Origin: Pythium myriotylum
Lineage: Eukaryota > Oomycota > Peronosporomycetes > Pythiales > Pythiaceae
Reading direction: 5' to 3'
NCBI GenBank assembly: GCA_023091665.1
Contig: JALJCQ010000012.1
Location: 248,001-312,000 of the forward strand
DNA: 64,000 nt
The notes below the pieces were generated by a model. That model ran no database searches. It was not told where the DNA came from and was given only the letters and a program-made list of their open reading frames with translations. Shown in pieces: positions 30,001 to 41,424 of the stretch. Numbering within the stretch: the stretch's first letter is position 1; each line of letters begins with the position of its first letter. A program made the translations under genes and the position numbers.

Positions 30001-31953
30001 CTCACTAAATTCAAAACCGTGCTGCCGGAACACTGTTGACAGAAGAGTTGAACAAGCCTCAATATCTGAGCTCGATAGAGTTGCTCGGATAGGATTGCTT
30101 GCTAGTAATCGCACAACGTGAGCGGTAGTCACATCACTAACAGCATTTGATGCCAGAAGCTTTTGGATCCATCTGAAGATAGATGCGCGATCACTCGTTT
30201 CCCCAACACCTTGGCGTAGCATCTCGCCGGCTAGGAAGACAGCCATGAGTTGCTTAACTTGCCCAACATCAGATGCTTGGGCACGCCGAGTACCAATCAC
30301 ACCCCAAGCAGGTCCACCAACAGGCACCACGAGCTGTTTCTGAATTGTAATCATGAGCAATGAGACGAGGCCGAGTTCTCGTTTAACCAGCACGACCATT
30401 GTTCGACATAGAGATTCGAGTATGGATGCCGGGTAGGGCGCTTCAGCGGAGTCGTCGTCACCTTGGCTGAATGATTGACCCGAGAAACTTGTAATACCGT
30501 AAAGATGATCGAGGAAAATATGCGCGTATGGAGCTAGTGCAGCCACGTGATCAATTGCAATTTGGGCTAATTGATCGGCTACACACCGAGCAACATCCCA
30601 ACACAGGACCCGTGCAGATGAGAGCATAAATGTACTTCTAGTCGAGAGCACCAGGCGTTGCGGCTGACTGACGAGAGTCATAAGAAGAGTCAAAGCCTAG
30701 GCACGAGTGAGGGAAGTGTTAGTAAGTGAAGAAGTGGTCATGGTGCTAAAATAGCAAGCTCACTTCTTCTTGAGCAGGAGTGCGCAAGATGACGAGATGG
30801 CCGAGGAGATCCACGGCGCACTGCACTGTATTTAAGACTGCTGTTGAGCGATAAGTGTTGAAGCAGGCGCTGAGCAGAGAACTCGACAAGCCCACGAAGC
30901 AGGCAAAAGAAGCGTTCCATTTCTGATCGCGCAAGGATTGGATGGTTTCTTGGATCACCTTTCGATTTATCGCGCCACTTTTGACTGCGACTGCAGCTGT
31001 TGTTCGCACCGCCACGCTGTTTTCGCTTGGGCGAGTAGTGAGAAGCGCGAGCAGGATGATGTCAAACGGAGTGAGAACGTCGGAGTTTCGGATAACTCGA
31101 AGAAAAGCTGTAAGGGCAGTAGATCCGGCGACGGCATTACGCGTGATGACGTCGAACGTGAGTGAAAGCACAGCCTTGCCGCACAATCGATTGCACTGGC
31201 TTCGAATCTTATCCACAATACGTGCACTGGCAGCAGGGACAAGCATACTCAACAAACTCTGGACGACAGCAGGAACATCTTCCTCAGTCGCCGCGTTTAA
31301 CAATCCCTATCAATATAAGCTGTAAGCAACAATTTCGCCTGCATACCCCATTCCACAACGATCGAACCTCCGTGGCGTCAATGACGATGGCCTTGTCTCC
31401 CGGCGTCAGCGGGAGATCCGCGAGCGAGCCGAGGATCGGCACCAGCAGCGAGCGGTCGCTCGACAGCAGCTCGATATACGCGTTCAGAACTAGACGCACG
31501 CACTCTGGCGTGTCGAACGTGAGCTTTCAATACGCACACGCACACAGCCATCCACAGTTTCAACTCCTCGTTGTTCAACCCGCCATTTCTCCTCAACGAG
31601 CACGTTACCTTGGAGAGGTGGTGGATGATCTGCACGCGGTGGTCGCAGAAGAAGAGAAGCGCAAGCACTTCTTCCGTGAGCTCTTTCGTGGGCGTCGCAT
31701 AGTTGGCGAGCACGCGCAGCAGCGCGTTCGCGTGGTCCGCCGAGTCCTCGCGGTTGGAGCGCAGTCGGTCGAGAAGCAGCAGCGCCGCCTCGTTGCGACG
31801 CGCGCGCGGACCTTCGAGCTGCAGCAGCCGCCGCCCGAGATCCAGCGCCTGGTAGAACTCGCCGTCGACGATGAACTCACGGTACTGCTCGACGCCGTCG
31901 CTCGCGTCGTCGCCGTCCTCGCGTTTCCCTTCCATCACCAACTTGTCTTCCAT
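27032..31953 (-). CDS. FANCD2: Fanconi anaemia protein D2 orthologue
   Basis: Six exons join in phase: 31609-31953, 31368-31523, 30764-31306, 28675-30696, 27517-28610 and 27032-27461, giving 1529 residues, close to the animal protein (about 1450). Helical-solenoid sequence in the first 350 residues follows the FANCD2 order: SLLVPILGSLADLPL, EEDVPAVVQSLL, VLSLTFDVITRNAV, then FDIILLALL and SGAINRKVIQETIQ. The C-terminus is a Ser/Asp/Glu-rich tail (SSSSDEQESYDEFD) as in FANCD2, with basic PQKKRTK near the end. FANCD2 pairs with FANCI, is monoubiquitinated and clamps DNA during interstrand crosslink repair. The GTTCGA donor of intron 2 (31307-31367) is weak; a GTATGC alternative also keeps phase. 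FANCI was considered, but the length and acidic tail favour FANCD2. Confidence 0.85.
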
Positions 31954-32058
31954 TTCCCCGCCGTCGAGAAGTTTGAAAAGGGAAACTTATGAAACCGGTA
32001 ACGTACCGATATACTAGTATTTTACCGGTTGAAAACTGAGTTTTTGGCGGGAAGATCG
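31954..32058. promoter_or_regulatory. Bidirectional promoter of FANCD2 and WD40 gene
   Basis: Only 105 bases separate the divergent ATGs. A perfect inverted repeat, AACCGGTAA (31993-32001) and TTACCGGTT (32022-32030), flanks a TATACTAGTAT centre; each arm contains the palindrome ACCGGT. This is a good candidate for a symmetric regulator site shared by both genes. Confidence 0.55.
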
Positions 32059-33952
32059 ATGTTGGGGAGAAGAGGAATGGATCGGCGTCGGCGGAGACCG
32101 CGAGGGCTGCTGCCGACGGACAGGCCGCTCGACACGGCGCTACTGCACGAGCGCCTGCGACGCGCGGTGCCGCTGGAGCTGCATGCGCATGTGAGTCGTG
32201 TCGCGTGCTGCGCGGTCGTCGCGGGCACCACCCCACGGCTTCGAGTGCGCGACGGAGGCAAAGACTTCCGCCTCGTCTCCGGTGACGCCGTGGGCAACCT
32301 CTCTTTCTTCCTCATGACAGTTTCGGATGTGTGCACCAAGCTCGAAAGTGAAGTGGAAGATGATGCCGCCACACAGCGTCTGCGCATTCGCCCGGATGTG
32401 AGATGTCGCGGAGCCCATCGTGGTAGCATCAACTGGTAAGTTCGCGAAAAAATAGTGCTACGCTGCTGCTGCGCTGATCATTGCAATATGCTAGCATGCA
32501 TTATCTCAAGGGAACAACACTGCTGTTGACAGGGGGTATGTGTCACCCAAACGCTCTGTCTGGATGCAGTTTGTGTCTAAACTCCGGTGGAAGGGGACGA
32601 TGGCGCCGTGCGCTTATGGGATGTCCAAGAAGTAGCGATCAGAGAGAGGTACAGCACTTCTCGAATGGGAAAGTGTGGACCTGGAATCATGTTCTTTCTG
32701 TCAATAGCAAAGCGCAATGCAAACAGGAGTTTCTCTTTCACTCCAGCTGCGTCATGGCGATTACGTCGGACTCTAGTCAGACCCTCATTGCATCAACTGG
32801 ACTCGACGGTGTCGTCGCACTCTGGCTGAAGAACATTCCAATTCCCTTGATGACTATTCCTGTGAGACGCTACTGTATACATGTCGATGTCGAAAACTGG
32901 AGCTCACCTAGTTCACACCTTCTCACAGGTTGGAGAACCATGCACGGACGTCTCTTTTCTCGACTCCGATCCGTCACTAATCCAAGTGGCTCACGAAGGT
33001 TCACTCTGCAAACATTTCCTTCGTCATGGGTCTACAGAGGTTCTGACTGTTTGCTTTGCGTTTGCAAATGTAGACTGCATCTCAGTTTGGGATCTCATTG
33101 CGCAGCCACACTATCTCCACTTTCAACGCGCTCTGTCCGCACAGCTTGGAGATGCTGGAAGATGCACACCGACTCAGGTCGCATTAGGGGGATTCTTCCC
33201 CGATCTGCATGAACTTGCGTGGTCGTCCATCTCGAACACATTAGAGGTATGCACCAGATACCATGCCCCATTCTGCCATGACGACGCTGACGTTCTGTAT
33301 CCAACAGAAAGAGCTCATGAGGCATCGTGTGAAAGGGCCACCGAATAGTAGAGCCACTGAGTTTGACGAGTTTCGGAAACGCTACGTTCAAAGCTTCTCG
33401 CCTCACGGGGTATGTTTCCTTCGTTGGCGGACTGGTACCACACGCTGACTTTGATTCTGTTAACAGACAAACTCACGTCTTCTGCGTGCTCGCGCCATAT
33501 CCATTCGGTCTGCGTTGCTCACGTCTGCGACGGATCTTACTCACAAGCTATGGGATCTTGAGTCACGAAGGGTGGGAGGATCCTTGTCACCACACCATAC
33601 GTTCTTGCCAGGACACTAACCCATTCTTTTGCAGGGTGTTGCGTCGTTTGAAGCTTTGAAGCACCAGCAACGAGAAGTCGACCAAGCGTCGGCCGCTTTA
33701 GTTGCGCCTGGACTGCTTTGCAGCGAACAGCGTTTTCTGTACGGAGCCGACGACAGAGGCGATATCCACGTGTGGGATCTCCGATCTGCGGTCACTTCTC
33801 TCCACCACCACCCAGATCCTGTCGTGCATCCGACCCACACGATCCACGGCCACGCCTTCTTCGTCACGACCATCGCGCTGAGTGCAGACAATACGATCCT
33901 CGTCACAGGCGATGCCTGCGGCAAACTCCACGTACGCATGGCCGTATCGTAA
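32059..33952 (+). CDS. WD40-repeat protein with many short introns
   Basis: Exon 1 (32059-32435) ends in the block HRGSIN; an intron to CTAG joins in phase to MHYLKGTTLLLTG, and a further intron (GTATGT near 32537 to about 32591) joins to DDGAVRLWDVQE, restoring one WD repeat. Later blades read ITSDSSQTLIASTGLDGVVALW, VGEPCTDVSFLDSDPSLIQVA, and FLYGADDRGDIHVWDLRSA, then TTIALSADNTILVTGDACGK. The gene has at least six introns and not all junctions could be fixed; a last exon to 34088 is possible. The beginning recalls ERCC8/CSA (basic N-terminus, then GxIN before the first blade), but later blades do not clearly support this. WD40 propellers act as protein-interaction platforms. It is divergent from FANCD2. 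Confidence 0.65.
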
Positions 33953-34498
33953 TCCAGTATCCCAGTCCAACGACGGCGACTTCGTCGCAGCCAGGCTCGT
34001 GGGCTCTTGTCGCAACTCTTCGCAGCCTTCACCTCGTGCGATACCGTACGGTACAGTAAACCCTGCCATCGACTCGTCAATGCGATGACTCGATCGCGCT
34101 TTGATTGGCTCCACGCTGTTCTCACCACGCAACTGGACTGCCGCGAGGCGCATCCCCCGGGCATCTTCCGCCCCTCGACTCCATTGGCCACTAATACAGT
34201 ACATGCAACAGCAACCCCCATGAACTGCAGTGTAGCGACCGATGTCCACGCCAAATGGCCACTGGACCGAAAGAAGTCTCGTCGCCGACACTCGGCGCTG
34301 AATGGATCTTTGACTGGAAGGGAGATGGGTGCACACTTCATTCTCCGTTTGCTTCAATTCGCACTTTGTCGGGTCGTCGCCGCCCACCTGGGAAATCACC
34401 TCGTTTTCAAGGTTTTTACGACGTGCAAAGCGGCGCCCAAAGTCGCTCCGTTATATTTCCCCACATCGCAAGTCGCGCGCGCGCGGGGAAAGGGAAAC

Positions 34499-37400
34499 AT
34501 GGTGAACCTCACGGCGGCCACGCCGCCGAGCGACGCGCCGGACTCGCGCGACAGTGGCGCAGCGTCTCCGGGCAAGAACGGCGCGTCGAACGAGCCGCCG
34601 CTCGCTGCGAACGGCAACGGGGAAGCTGCGACGCCGTCGGCCGCGAGCTCCAAGAAGAAGAAAAAGAAGAAGAACAAGAAGCAAAACTCGGCGCGCGCGA
34701 GCCTCACGATCGAGGACGTGCCTGCCGAGGAGCTCGCGGACAACGGCTCGAGCGAGTCGTCGCCCGTGACCCCCGGCGACGAGGACGACGCGCTGGGCGC
34801 TGCTGCCCCGGACGCGTTTGAACAAACGCCGACGTCGACGCCGACGCGCGCGCCGCCGCCGCCGCCGCCCGTGTCGGCTGGATCGCCGTTTGATGACATC
34901 GCCAGCAAGGCGAGCGACGGGGGCGCATCGCTGCTGGACCTGCCTTCGCCGGCGGCCGTGTCGTCGGGGTCGCCGTTTGACGCGTTCAACGACATCGTGA
35001 ACGACAACACGTCGGAGGCTCTCCCACCGCCGGCGCCAGTGTTGTCAGCATCGAATGAGCTCACCGAGTTGTTTGACGCGCCAGTGGCGGTGGAGACGGC
35101 TCCAGTGCCTGAGCCTGTGGTGGCTGCAGTTGTCGCGGAGCAGGCCACGGTCGCTCATGTTGAAGTTGATGCGATTTCAGAGTCGACTGTGACGGCACCC
35201 GAGCCAGTCGCGACACCAGAACCAGTTGCGACACCAGAGCCAGTCGCGACACCAGAACCATTCGAGACACCAGAACTAGTCGCGACTTTCGAGACAGTGG
35301 AGATTGCGCCTGTGCCAGAGCAGCCGTTGCTTCCCCAAGTTGAAGTTGTCTTAACGACCGAGCTGATTCATTCTGTTACGGAAGAAACGATTGCTGCGGA
35401 ATATGTCGCGTCGGAGTCTGCCACCCTACTCCGTAGTGACGAAACCGAGATTCAAGAATCCGTCGCTTCGGCATCACTGGAACTGCTTGCAGTTGAGTCA
35501 GTCGCGCATGTTGGATCAGTTGAGATCCACGACGCGGTCGTCGCCGCAGCTGACGAACCCATCGCAATCCCATCTGACACTCCTGAATCTTACTCTGCCT
35601 CTGGTGTTGAAGATATTTTACTTCCAGAGCCGATTGCAGAAGTCACAGCCGATCCGATCGTCGCAGAGGTGGCAGCAGAGTTTGACGATGAACATACTCC
35701 TTCGGCAGAGGATGTGGTGGAGGCTCCCGCCGTGTTCGTCGACCAGACAGTGGTGGAGTCTTCTGCCGTGTTTGTCGATGCACCTGAGCTTGAGTCCGTC
35801 GCGAATGGCATTGTCCCCGCTAGCAGCGATTTCGATGAGCCAGTCACCCCTGTTGTCGAGCCTGAAACAGCCGATGTTGTTGAGCCTGTGGTCACAGATG
35901 CTGAGATGGAACCGGTGGCTGATCCTGTAGTTGAACCCACTATCGATGCATCGATTGTCGAAACGATTGAAGCGCACGTGGAGTCACATGTCACTACCTT
36001 CTCCAATATCACCGTCGACACGACTCTAGTTGCTTCTGAAGTTTCTGCAGCGACATCGGATAGCGATCTCGTCTGTGATGTGGGGTCTGAAGTTAAGGAG
36101 AAGAGCGATGTGGAAGGCGTTACTCTCGATTCGCCAGATACTTCTACACCGACATCTCCTGGTCCTGATTCCGTTCCATCAAGCCCACCCGCAGACTCCG
36201 TAGGGACGAAACTGACACCGCCTCCGAAGAAGTCGTCGATTTCATCAACGTTGCCTACTGGTGCTTCAGCAAGCAGATCGCGGGTCTTAAAGACCCCCAC
36301 GGCAACTACTCCGGTGAAGCCTCCTGTGCGAGCTAGTCCTACTTCAAGGGCAACTGCGACCAAAGCCCCTAAGATTACGACTCCTCCCGCCGCTCGTACT
36401 TCTCCATCAGCTCCAACAGCGAGTCCTACCGCTAGGGCAACAACCACCACAGTCTCAAAGACTACGACTCCTCCCGTCGCTCGAACTTCTCTATCAGCTG
36501 CAACAGCTAGATCGACGCAGTCGGCAGTCTCGAAAACTGCCGTGACAAAGACTCCCACATTGCAACGTCCAGTGAGCAATCCCACCGTGACGAAGAAAAT
36601 CCCGACGAAGACACCCCCGAAAGCGCCAGCCCAGAGTCCAACTACTGGATCGTCACCACGAACCACTGGGACCAGTCCTAAACCACCTTCTCCATCGGTG
36701 ACAACCCCCGAGACGGAGGCCAAGCCTGCCAAGAAAAAACTAAGTGCTTCGGAGATTGATGCTGCTGGAAATCGATTATATGAACAGGCAATGGAGTCAA
36801 AGCGGCGACTTGAAGAGAAGAAGGCGCTTCGTGAGGGTGAATTCTCGTTTACACCTCAAGTCAACCCGAAGTCGAAGAAGCTGGACAAGACCGACGCGTC
36901 TGACCGCTTTACAATGCTTCACGAGAGAGCAAAGGAGGCTCAGCGTAAGAAAGAGGAGCTGCGGGAGAAATTGGAGAAGGAGCAATGTACCTTTAAACCG
37001 CAAATCACGAACAAAGCGAAGAAAGTCACGTCTTCAACGGATAAACCTCGGTACGAGAACTTGTACAAGAACGCCCAGGAAATTCAGGCTAAACGTGAAG
37101 AGCGAAAGAAGCAGGAGCAGGGCGAAGAAGAGTTGACCTTCAAGCCCAAGATCAACACAACGAAGTCACCAGTAAAGAGTCGACCCCTCTATGATCCAGA
37201 ACTCGTCAAGCAAAGGCGACTTGAGATCGAGCAGAAGAAGATGGAGGCGGAACAGTTATCAAAGCCCAAGCCAGTCAAGAAGACGAGGCCTGCTGATGGA
37301 GACAATAAGATTTTCGATCGCTTGTATCAAGCTGGACAGCAGCGCGCCGAACGAATCGCCAAACTGAAGCAGGAGCGAGAAGAGCAAGAAAAGGCCAAAA

Positions 37401-38615
37401 CTACGTTCCAACCTAGAGTTTCCGCAACTACTGCAAGCCTGAAGGCCTCGACAAAGCCGTTTCATGAGCGTTTGTTTGATAAGGAATACTTGAAGAGGGT
37501 GGCTGCTGAGCGAGAGCAAAAGAAGATCGAGGAGGAAAAGAAGCGCTTCTCTTTCAAGGTGAGACCAAATGTAACAATTCAAAATTGTATGTCCTGCTGA
37601 TTAATCCGCGTGTTTACAGCCACAAGTGTCAGATGCGCCTGATAGCGTGAAGTCCAAAGGAAGCAATGAGGGTGGGAGCACGGGAAAGAGTAGCATTTTT
37701 GAGGTACTTGATCGATAAGCTGACCTCCAATAAACCTGCACTTACGCTATTCTGCCCCCAGCGTCTATACCAAGACAAGGATCGTGTGAAGGAGAAGATC
37801 GAGATGAGCGAAGAACTGAAGGTACAGAAGGAAATGGAAGAGTGCACATTCCGCCCCCAGATAGAAGTCCCGCCATCCGTTGGCAGCAAGAACGATACAA
37901 CCACACCCATTTGGGAGCGCCTCCTCAGTATCGACAAGAACCAGATTGCTGATGAACGGGAACGTTTGAAGGCACAACTAGAGTTGGAGGCATGCACGTT
38001 TCGCCCTGAGATCTCAGGTGCACCAGGGAGCTTGTCACCAAAACGATCCGCCAGCAATATCTTCGACAGGCTAAGCACCAGTGCAGGCAGCACACCTGTT
38101 GATGAAAAGAAACGTCGCCCAAGTGAGCGACGCAAGTCTCTTCTCGGTTCTCAGGGTTCGAGTAACTCGTTCAGCGAGGTTGGTGATGAGCGGCTAGAAG
38201 ATTCTCGAAGCGTGACTATCGAGTGCTGATGTCCTCTGGCGTGTTCCAGCGCGGATCTGTTAAGCAGCAACAAACAGCAGAGCGCCAACCGCGTTCTGTC
38301 GGTGAGATTTTGAAGTCGTCTAATTCAAACCCATCTTCGCATGATGCGATTGGGTCAAACAGTAAAGTCCCAATTAGTGAAGGTCGCAACGGCATTTCGC
38401 TTGCTAATGCTATAGTGGCAGGAGATGGCGTCGCTCGTTCATTGGATTCGGAGCTGGAGCAGGTATGATTTTTCTATACTTGCTCCTTAGCAACCACCGC
38501 CTTTCATCATCACTTATTAATTGAGTAGGAGTCTCTCAGTTCTCAGTCAAAATCGATTCTTGAAAACTATGATACCTGGGCTGCAAGCTTGGAGGAGAAG
38601 ATGCGCAACTTGTAA
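34499..38615 (+). CDS. Large disordered protein with TFxPxI repeats
   Basis: Five exons join in phase: 34499-37558, 37620-37703, 37762-38178, 38250-38462 and 38529-38615, giving 1286 residues. The start is the ATG after GGGAAAC at 34499; the frame is open upstream but that part looks non-coding. Residues 1-70 are low-complexity with a Lys run; about 120-560 is an acidic Val/Glu/Pro region with AT(P/F)EPVATPEP-type repeats; about 570-740 is Thr/Pro/Lys-rich. The C-terminal part holds at least six units of about 65 residues, each with LYxxA or FxRL, a charged helix, and a [C/L/T]TFxP[QKR][IV] motif (for example CTFKPQITNK). Such units occur in protist axonemal and cytoskeletal proteins; microtubule association is inferred. 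If intron 3 is not removed, translation stops at 38229. Confidence 0.8.
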
Positions 38616-38705
38616 GAATTTTTTAACGTGGAGTGTTTTACAAAGATGTTCGATTATCATGCATTCCTTTGTCAACTACGCAACACGAGTCCCTTCTGTC
38701 GTCAA

Positions 38706-41359
38706 TCACGCAGAAATGATTTCCACCTCGCTCTTTCCAAACAGTTGAATTTCCTCAAGTTTTGATGAGAAGGCGATGCGAGAGGTTGGTTTGCTGTAGC
38801 TGAGATACACGCGCTTGAGCAGGATGTTGGGTTTACCGTTGATTGTCGTGAACAGACCATATCCGTTCACGGGATCGTAGCGCAGCACGCAATCTCGGCG
38901 AAGCAACTCGAGACTGAAATGGAACACGTTTGGACCGATATTGCGGGTTGAGAATGGGTACGTTGTCGACTTCTCGATCACTGATAAATCCTGCCGTGGA
39001 TTACCCGCCTTTTCAAACATGATCCACTCGGCTTTGAGAGGAGTCGTAACGTCCAAATCAAGGTGCTTCTGTTTGTCACTGGTGCGGCGGTGGTTGGTTC
39101 TGAATACGAGCGCGTTCGTGTTAGTGCTTTTATGAATTAGCAGGCACATTGACGGCTCCAAATCGTGTGCAAGGATGTAGACTCGAGGATCTTCGAGAGG
39201 GCTGCCACTTGTAGTGTCTCGACGTTCGAGTTTGAGCTTGTGAAAACTATCTCCAGACAAAAGTGGTCCAAGGTTTCGGTAGTAAACAGGATCGTAAGTC
39301 GTTTCCAGGGAAGTGACAAGATGTGTGAGTTCATCGGCCCACGCGAGGAGGCATGAGCGGGCGACGAAGGTAGTGCTGAAGCCCTGTGAGCCTGTGAATT
39401 CGTTGCGAGGGTCGCACTCACCAAAGTTGGCCTGCATGATCCACGTTACCGAGCATGTGTCCTCGCCAGATATTGGTGAGATAATCCAGCCACCAAGAAT
39501 GCAGTCCACTCGAGTGTTTCGTTGTGGTTCCGATACTGGCGTGATCCAGTCCGAGTCCTCAGCGGGAATCATTACGATAATGATGCTGCCGCTATCGTCC
39601 ACTCTAGAACGCTATCGTCAGACCACAAATCTATTGATGCTGGTAATCGGATGGCGTACCTCCAAGTCTTCAGATTCAGCATCTCCGTGTTCCGCCTTCC
39701 CCATCCTCCCTGAAAGAAACGTTATCAGACGATTGTGCGCTAAGTTGCGTGATTTTCTCGCCCTACCTTGAGGACAACACGCTCAGTCCAGGTCTGGCGG
39801 TTTTCCCTGTGCAAAACTTCGACACTCTCGACGAGAGGGTTAATGAACGCTTTCTTCTCCGGTTGAGAAGATGCGTTTTCGTCATCTTCTCCATTGCGCT
39901 GATTTGGGGTTACAGACTTGGCGAAGTTGCCACAATCTCTCTTCGTTATACGATCAAAGACGGCTCTTGCTGGGAACGGGCACGTCTTGACACGCTTGAC
40001 CATGTGAAAGCCGTCGCTAATTTTTTCATACGTAGTATCGTGCTCATCAGCTCTTCCCACGGTGACCCATCCGATCATTTGGCGAGCATGCTTCGTAAGC
40101 TCTTGCATCGCAGCTACCAGATTCCGATCTTTTGTCGGCTGGGTCGCACTGGCCACATTAGGTGGAAGGTTCAGAAACTTGCGCACGAGATACCATTGTC
40201 CGATTGAGCCCTGTGCGCTTGAACCCAAGTCTATTAGCTCGAGAGTTTTCCGAATAAAGTCATCCAATCCATTCTTGCGACGAAGCAAGAAGCCGCCACT
40301 CTGGTTGCGGCTGGTGGGAAGGCACAACGTCTTCGGAGGAAGACGTGACCAAAGATCTTTCGACGGGAACATCGCGTAGACTGTTAAAGCAAATGCGTAA
40401 AACTCTCGGTATCTGCGTTCGACAATGACTTCTCTCGGCGTGGCTATGGCCGTTCCGTGGACTGCTGGGCGATTATCGTACTGGTTGAAGATGTTCGATA
40501 CGACCGAGTAGAGCGCAATTTTCTCTTTGTTGAGGCGCACCCCACGAACGCGGCATTGAATCGGAACAGTTGAGGTCTCCGAGTTCGAATAACGACGAGG
40601 TTGTGAGCCTTGCGGATGAGACGAGCTGCTCGGTGCAGTCGCGGGTATCGTTGTTGGCGTGTAGGAGGCAACCGAAGAAGACCGACCCAGGCGAGCGAGA
40701 TGGTTTGGTGGAGATGAAGGGAGGTCTGGTCCGCTTGATTCCGAGTGAGCAGACTGAGACGTGGGTGAATGAAGTTGAGGAAGGCTTTCGTAGCGATGTG
40801 AGATCAGTGGAGTGTCATCAACTGCATACGGTTTTGCCGACGTTGTCACGCTGAACGCACTATGCACTGGCTCAACACCCCGGATGAACGGCTTGTCTTT
40901 GCTGGTCGCATACCCAAGAGAAGTCTCCTCGCTGGTTTTCTGTGACGGCGCAGAGGTATCCAAGAAAGAATCGAGAAATGAAATTGCCCTCGAAGCGGCC
41001 TCCTGTAGTACAGTTGTTGAAGCGCGAGGAGAGTGAGTTGCAACTTTCACATCTTTCGGATCGCACTCATGGCTCTCCATCTCGTCCAATGGAATCTGGA
41101 TTCGGCACTGTCGGCAAGTTACGCTCGGACCAAGAGACTGGCTTGGAATCGGTGCCGTGGACATGACCACGGTCCCACGTCGATAGGGTCCGCGCTCGCT
41201 GGTCACTAGTCCCGAGTCCATATAAGATATTGGAAAGGAAGGATCGCTTCGAGAGTTCGCAAATGAGCCTCGAGCGGTGCGACTCTTGGTAGCGACAGGA
41301 ACAGACTTCTGGAAGAAAAACGACACACAGAGGCAATGAATAGATCCTCGACATCCCAT
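38706..41359 (-). CDS. PX-START lipid-binding protein
   Basis: Three exons join in phase: 39767-41359, 39660-39709 and 38706-39603, giving about 846 residues. A Ser/Pro-rich N-terminus contains a CxxC...HxC pair (TCRQCRIQIPLDEMESHEC). A PX domain follows at about 275-400: ERRYREFYAFALTVYAMFP holds the R-[RK]-Y phosphoinositide-binding motif, then LPPKTLCLPT and LDDFIRKTLEL. A START-like domain follows (about 440-660), with VFDRITKRDCGNF and GGWIISPI, and then a C-terminal domain with YILAHDLEPSMCLLIHKS, possibly DUF4833. Probably a peripheral endosomal or plasma-membrane lipid sensor or carrier. The first 17 codons (up to TTCTTCCAG) look like the end of an intron, so the true start may be the Met at residue 47 or an upstream exon. 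Confidence 0.8.
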
Positions 41360-41424
41360 CAGATCCTATATTTACGACTCGAGGGTAGTTGTGCTGAGTC
41401 AAGAGTCCGACTACCCGCAAAGTT

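Noticed and set aside
34007..34498. Upstream extension of the TFxPxI protein
   Set aside because: The frame is open by chance; a Cys/Arg-rich sequence overlaps the end of the WD40 gene and the ATG at 34499 has the better context.
35590..36732. 380-codon minus-strand frame opposite the TFxPxI protein
   Set aside because: Val/Thr/Gly composition is the complement of the acidic Val/Glu/Pro region; no motif.
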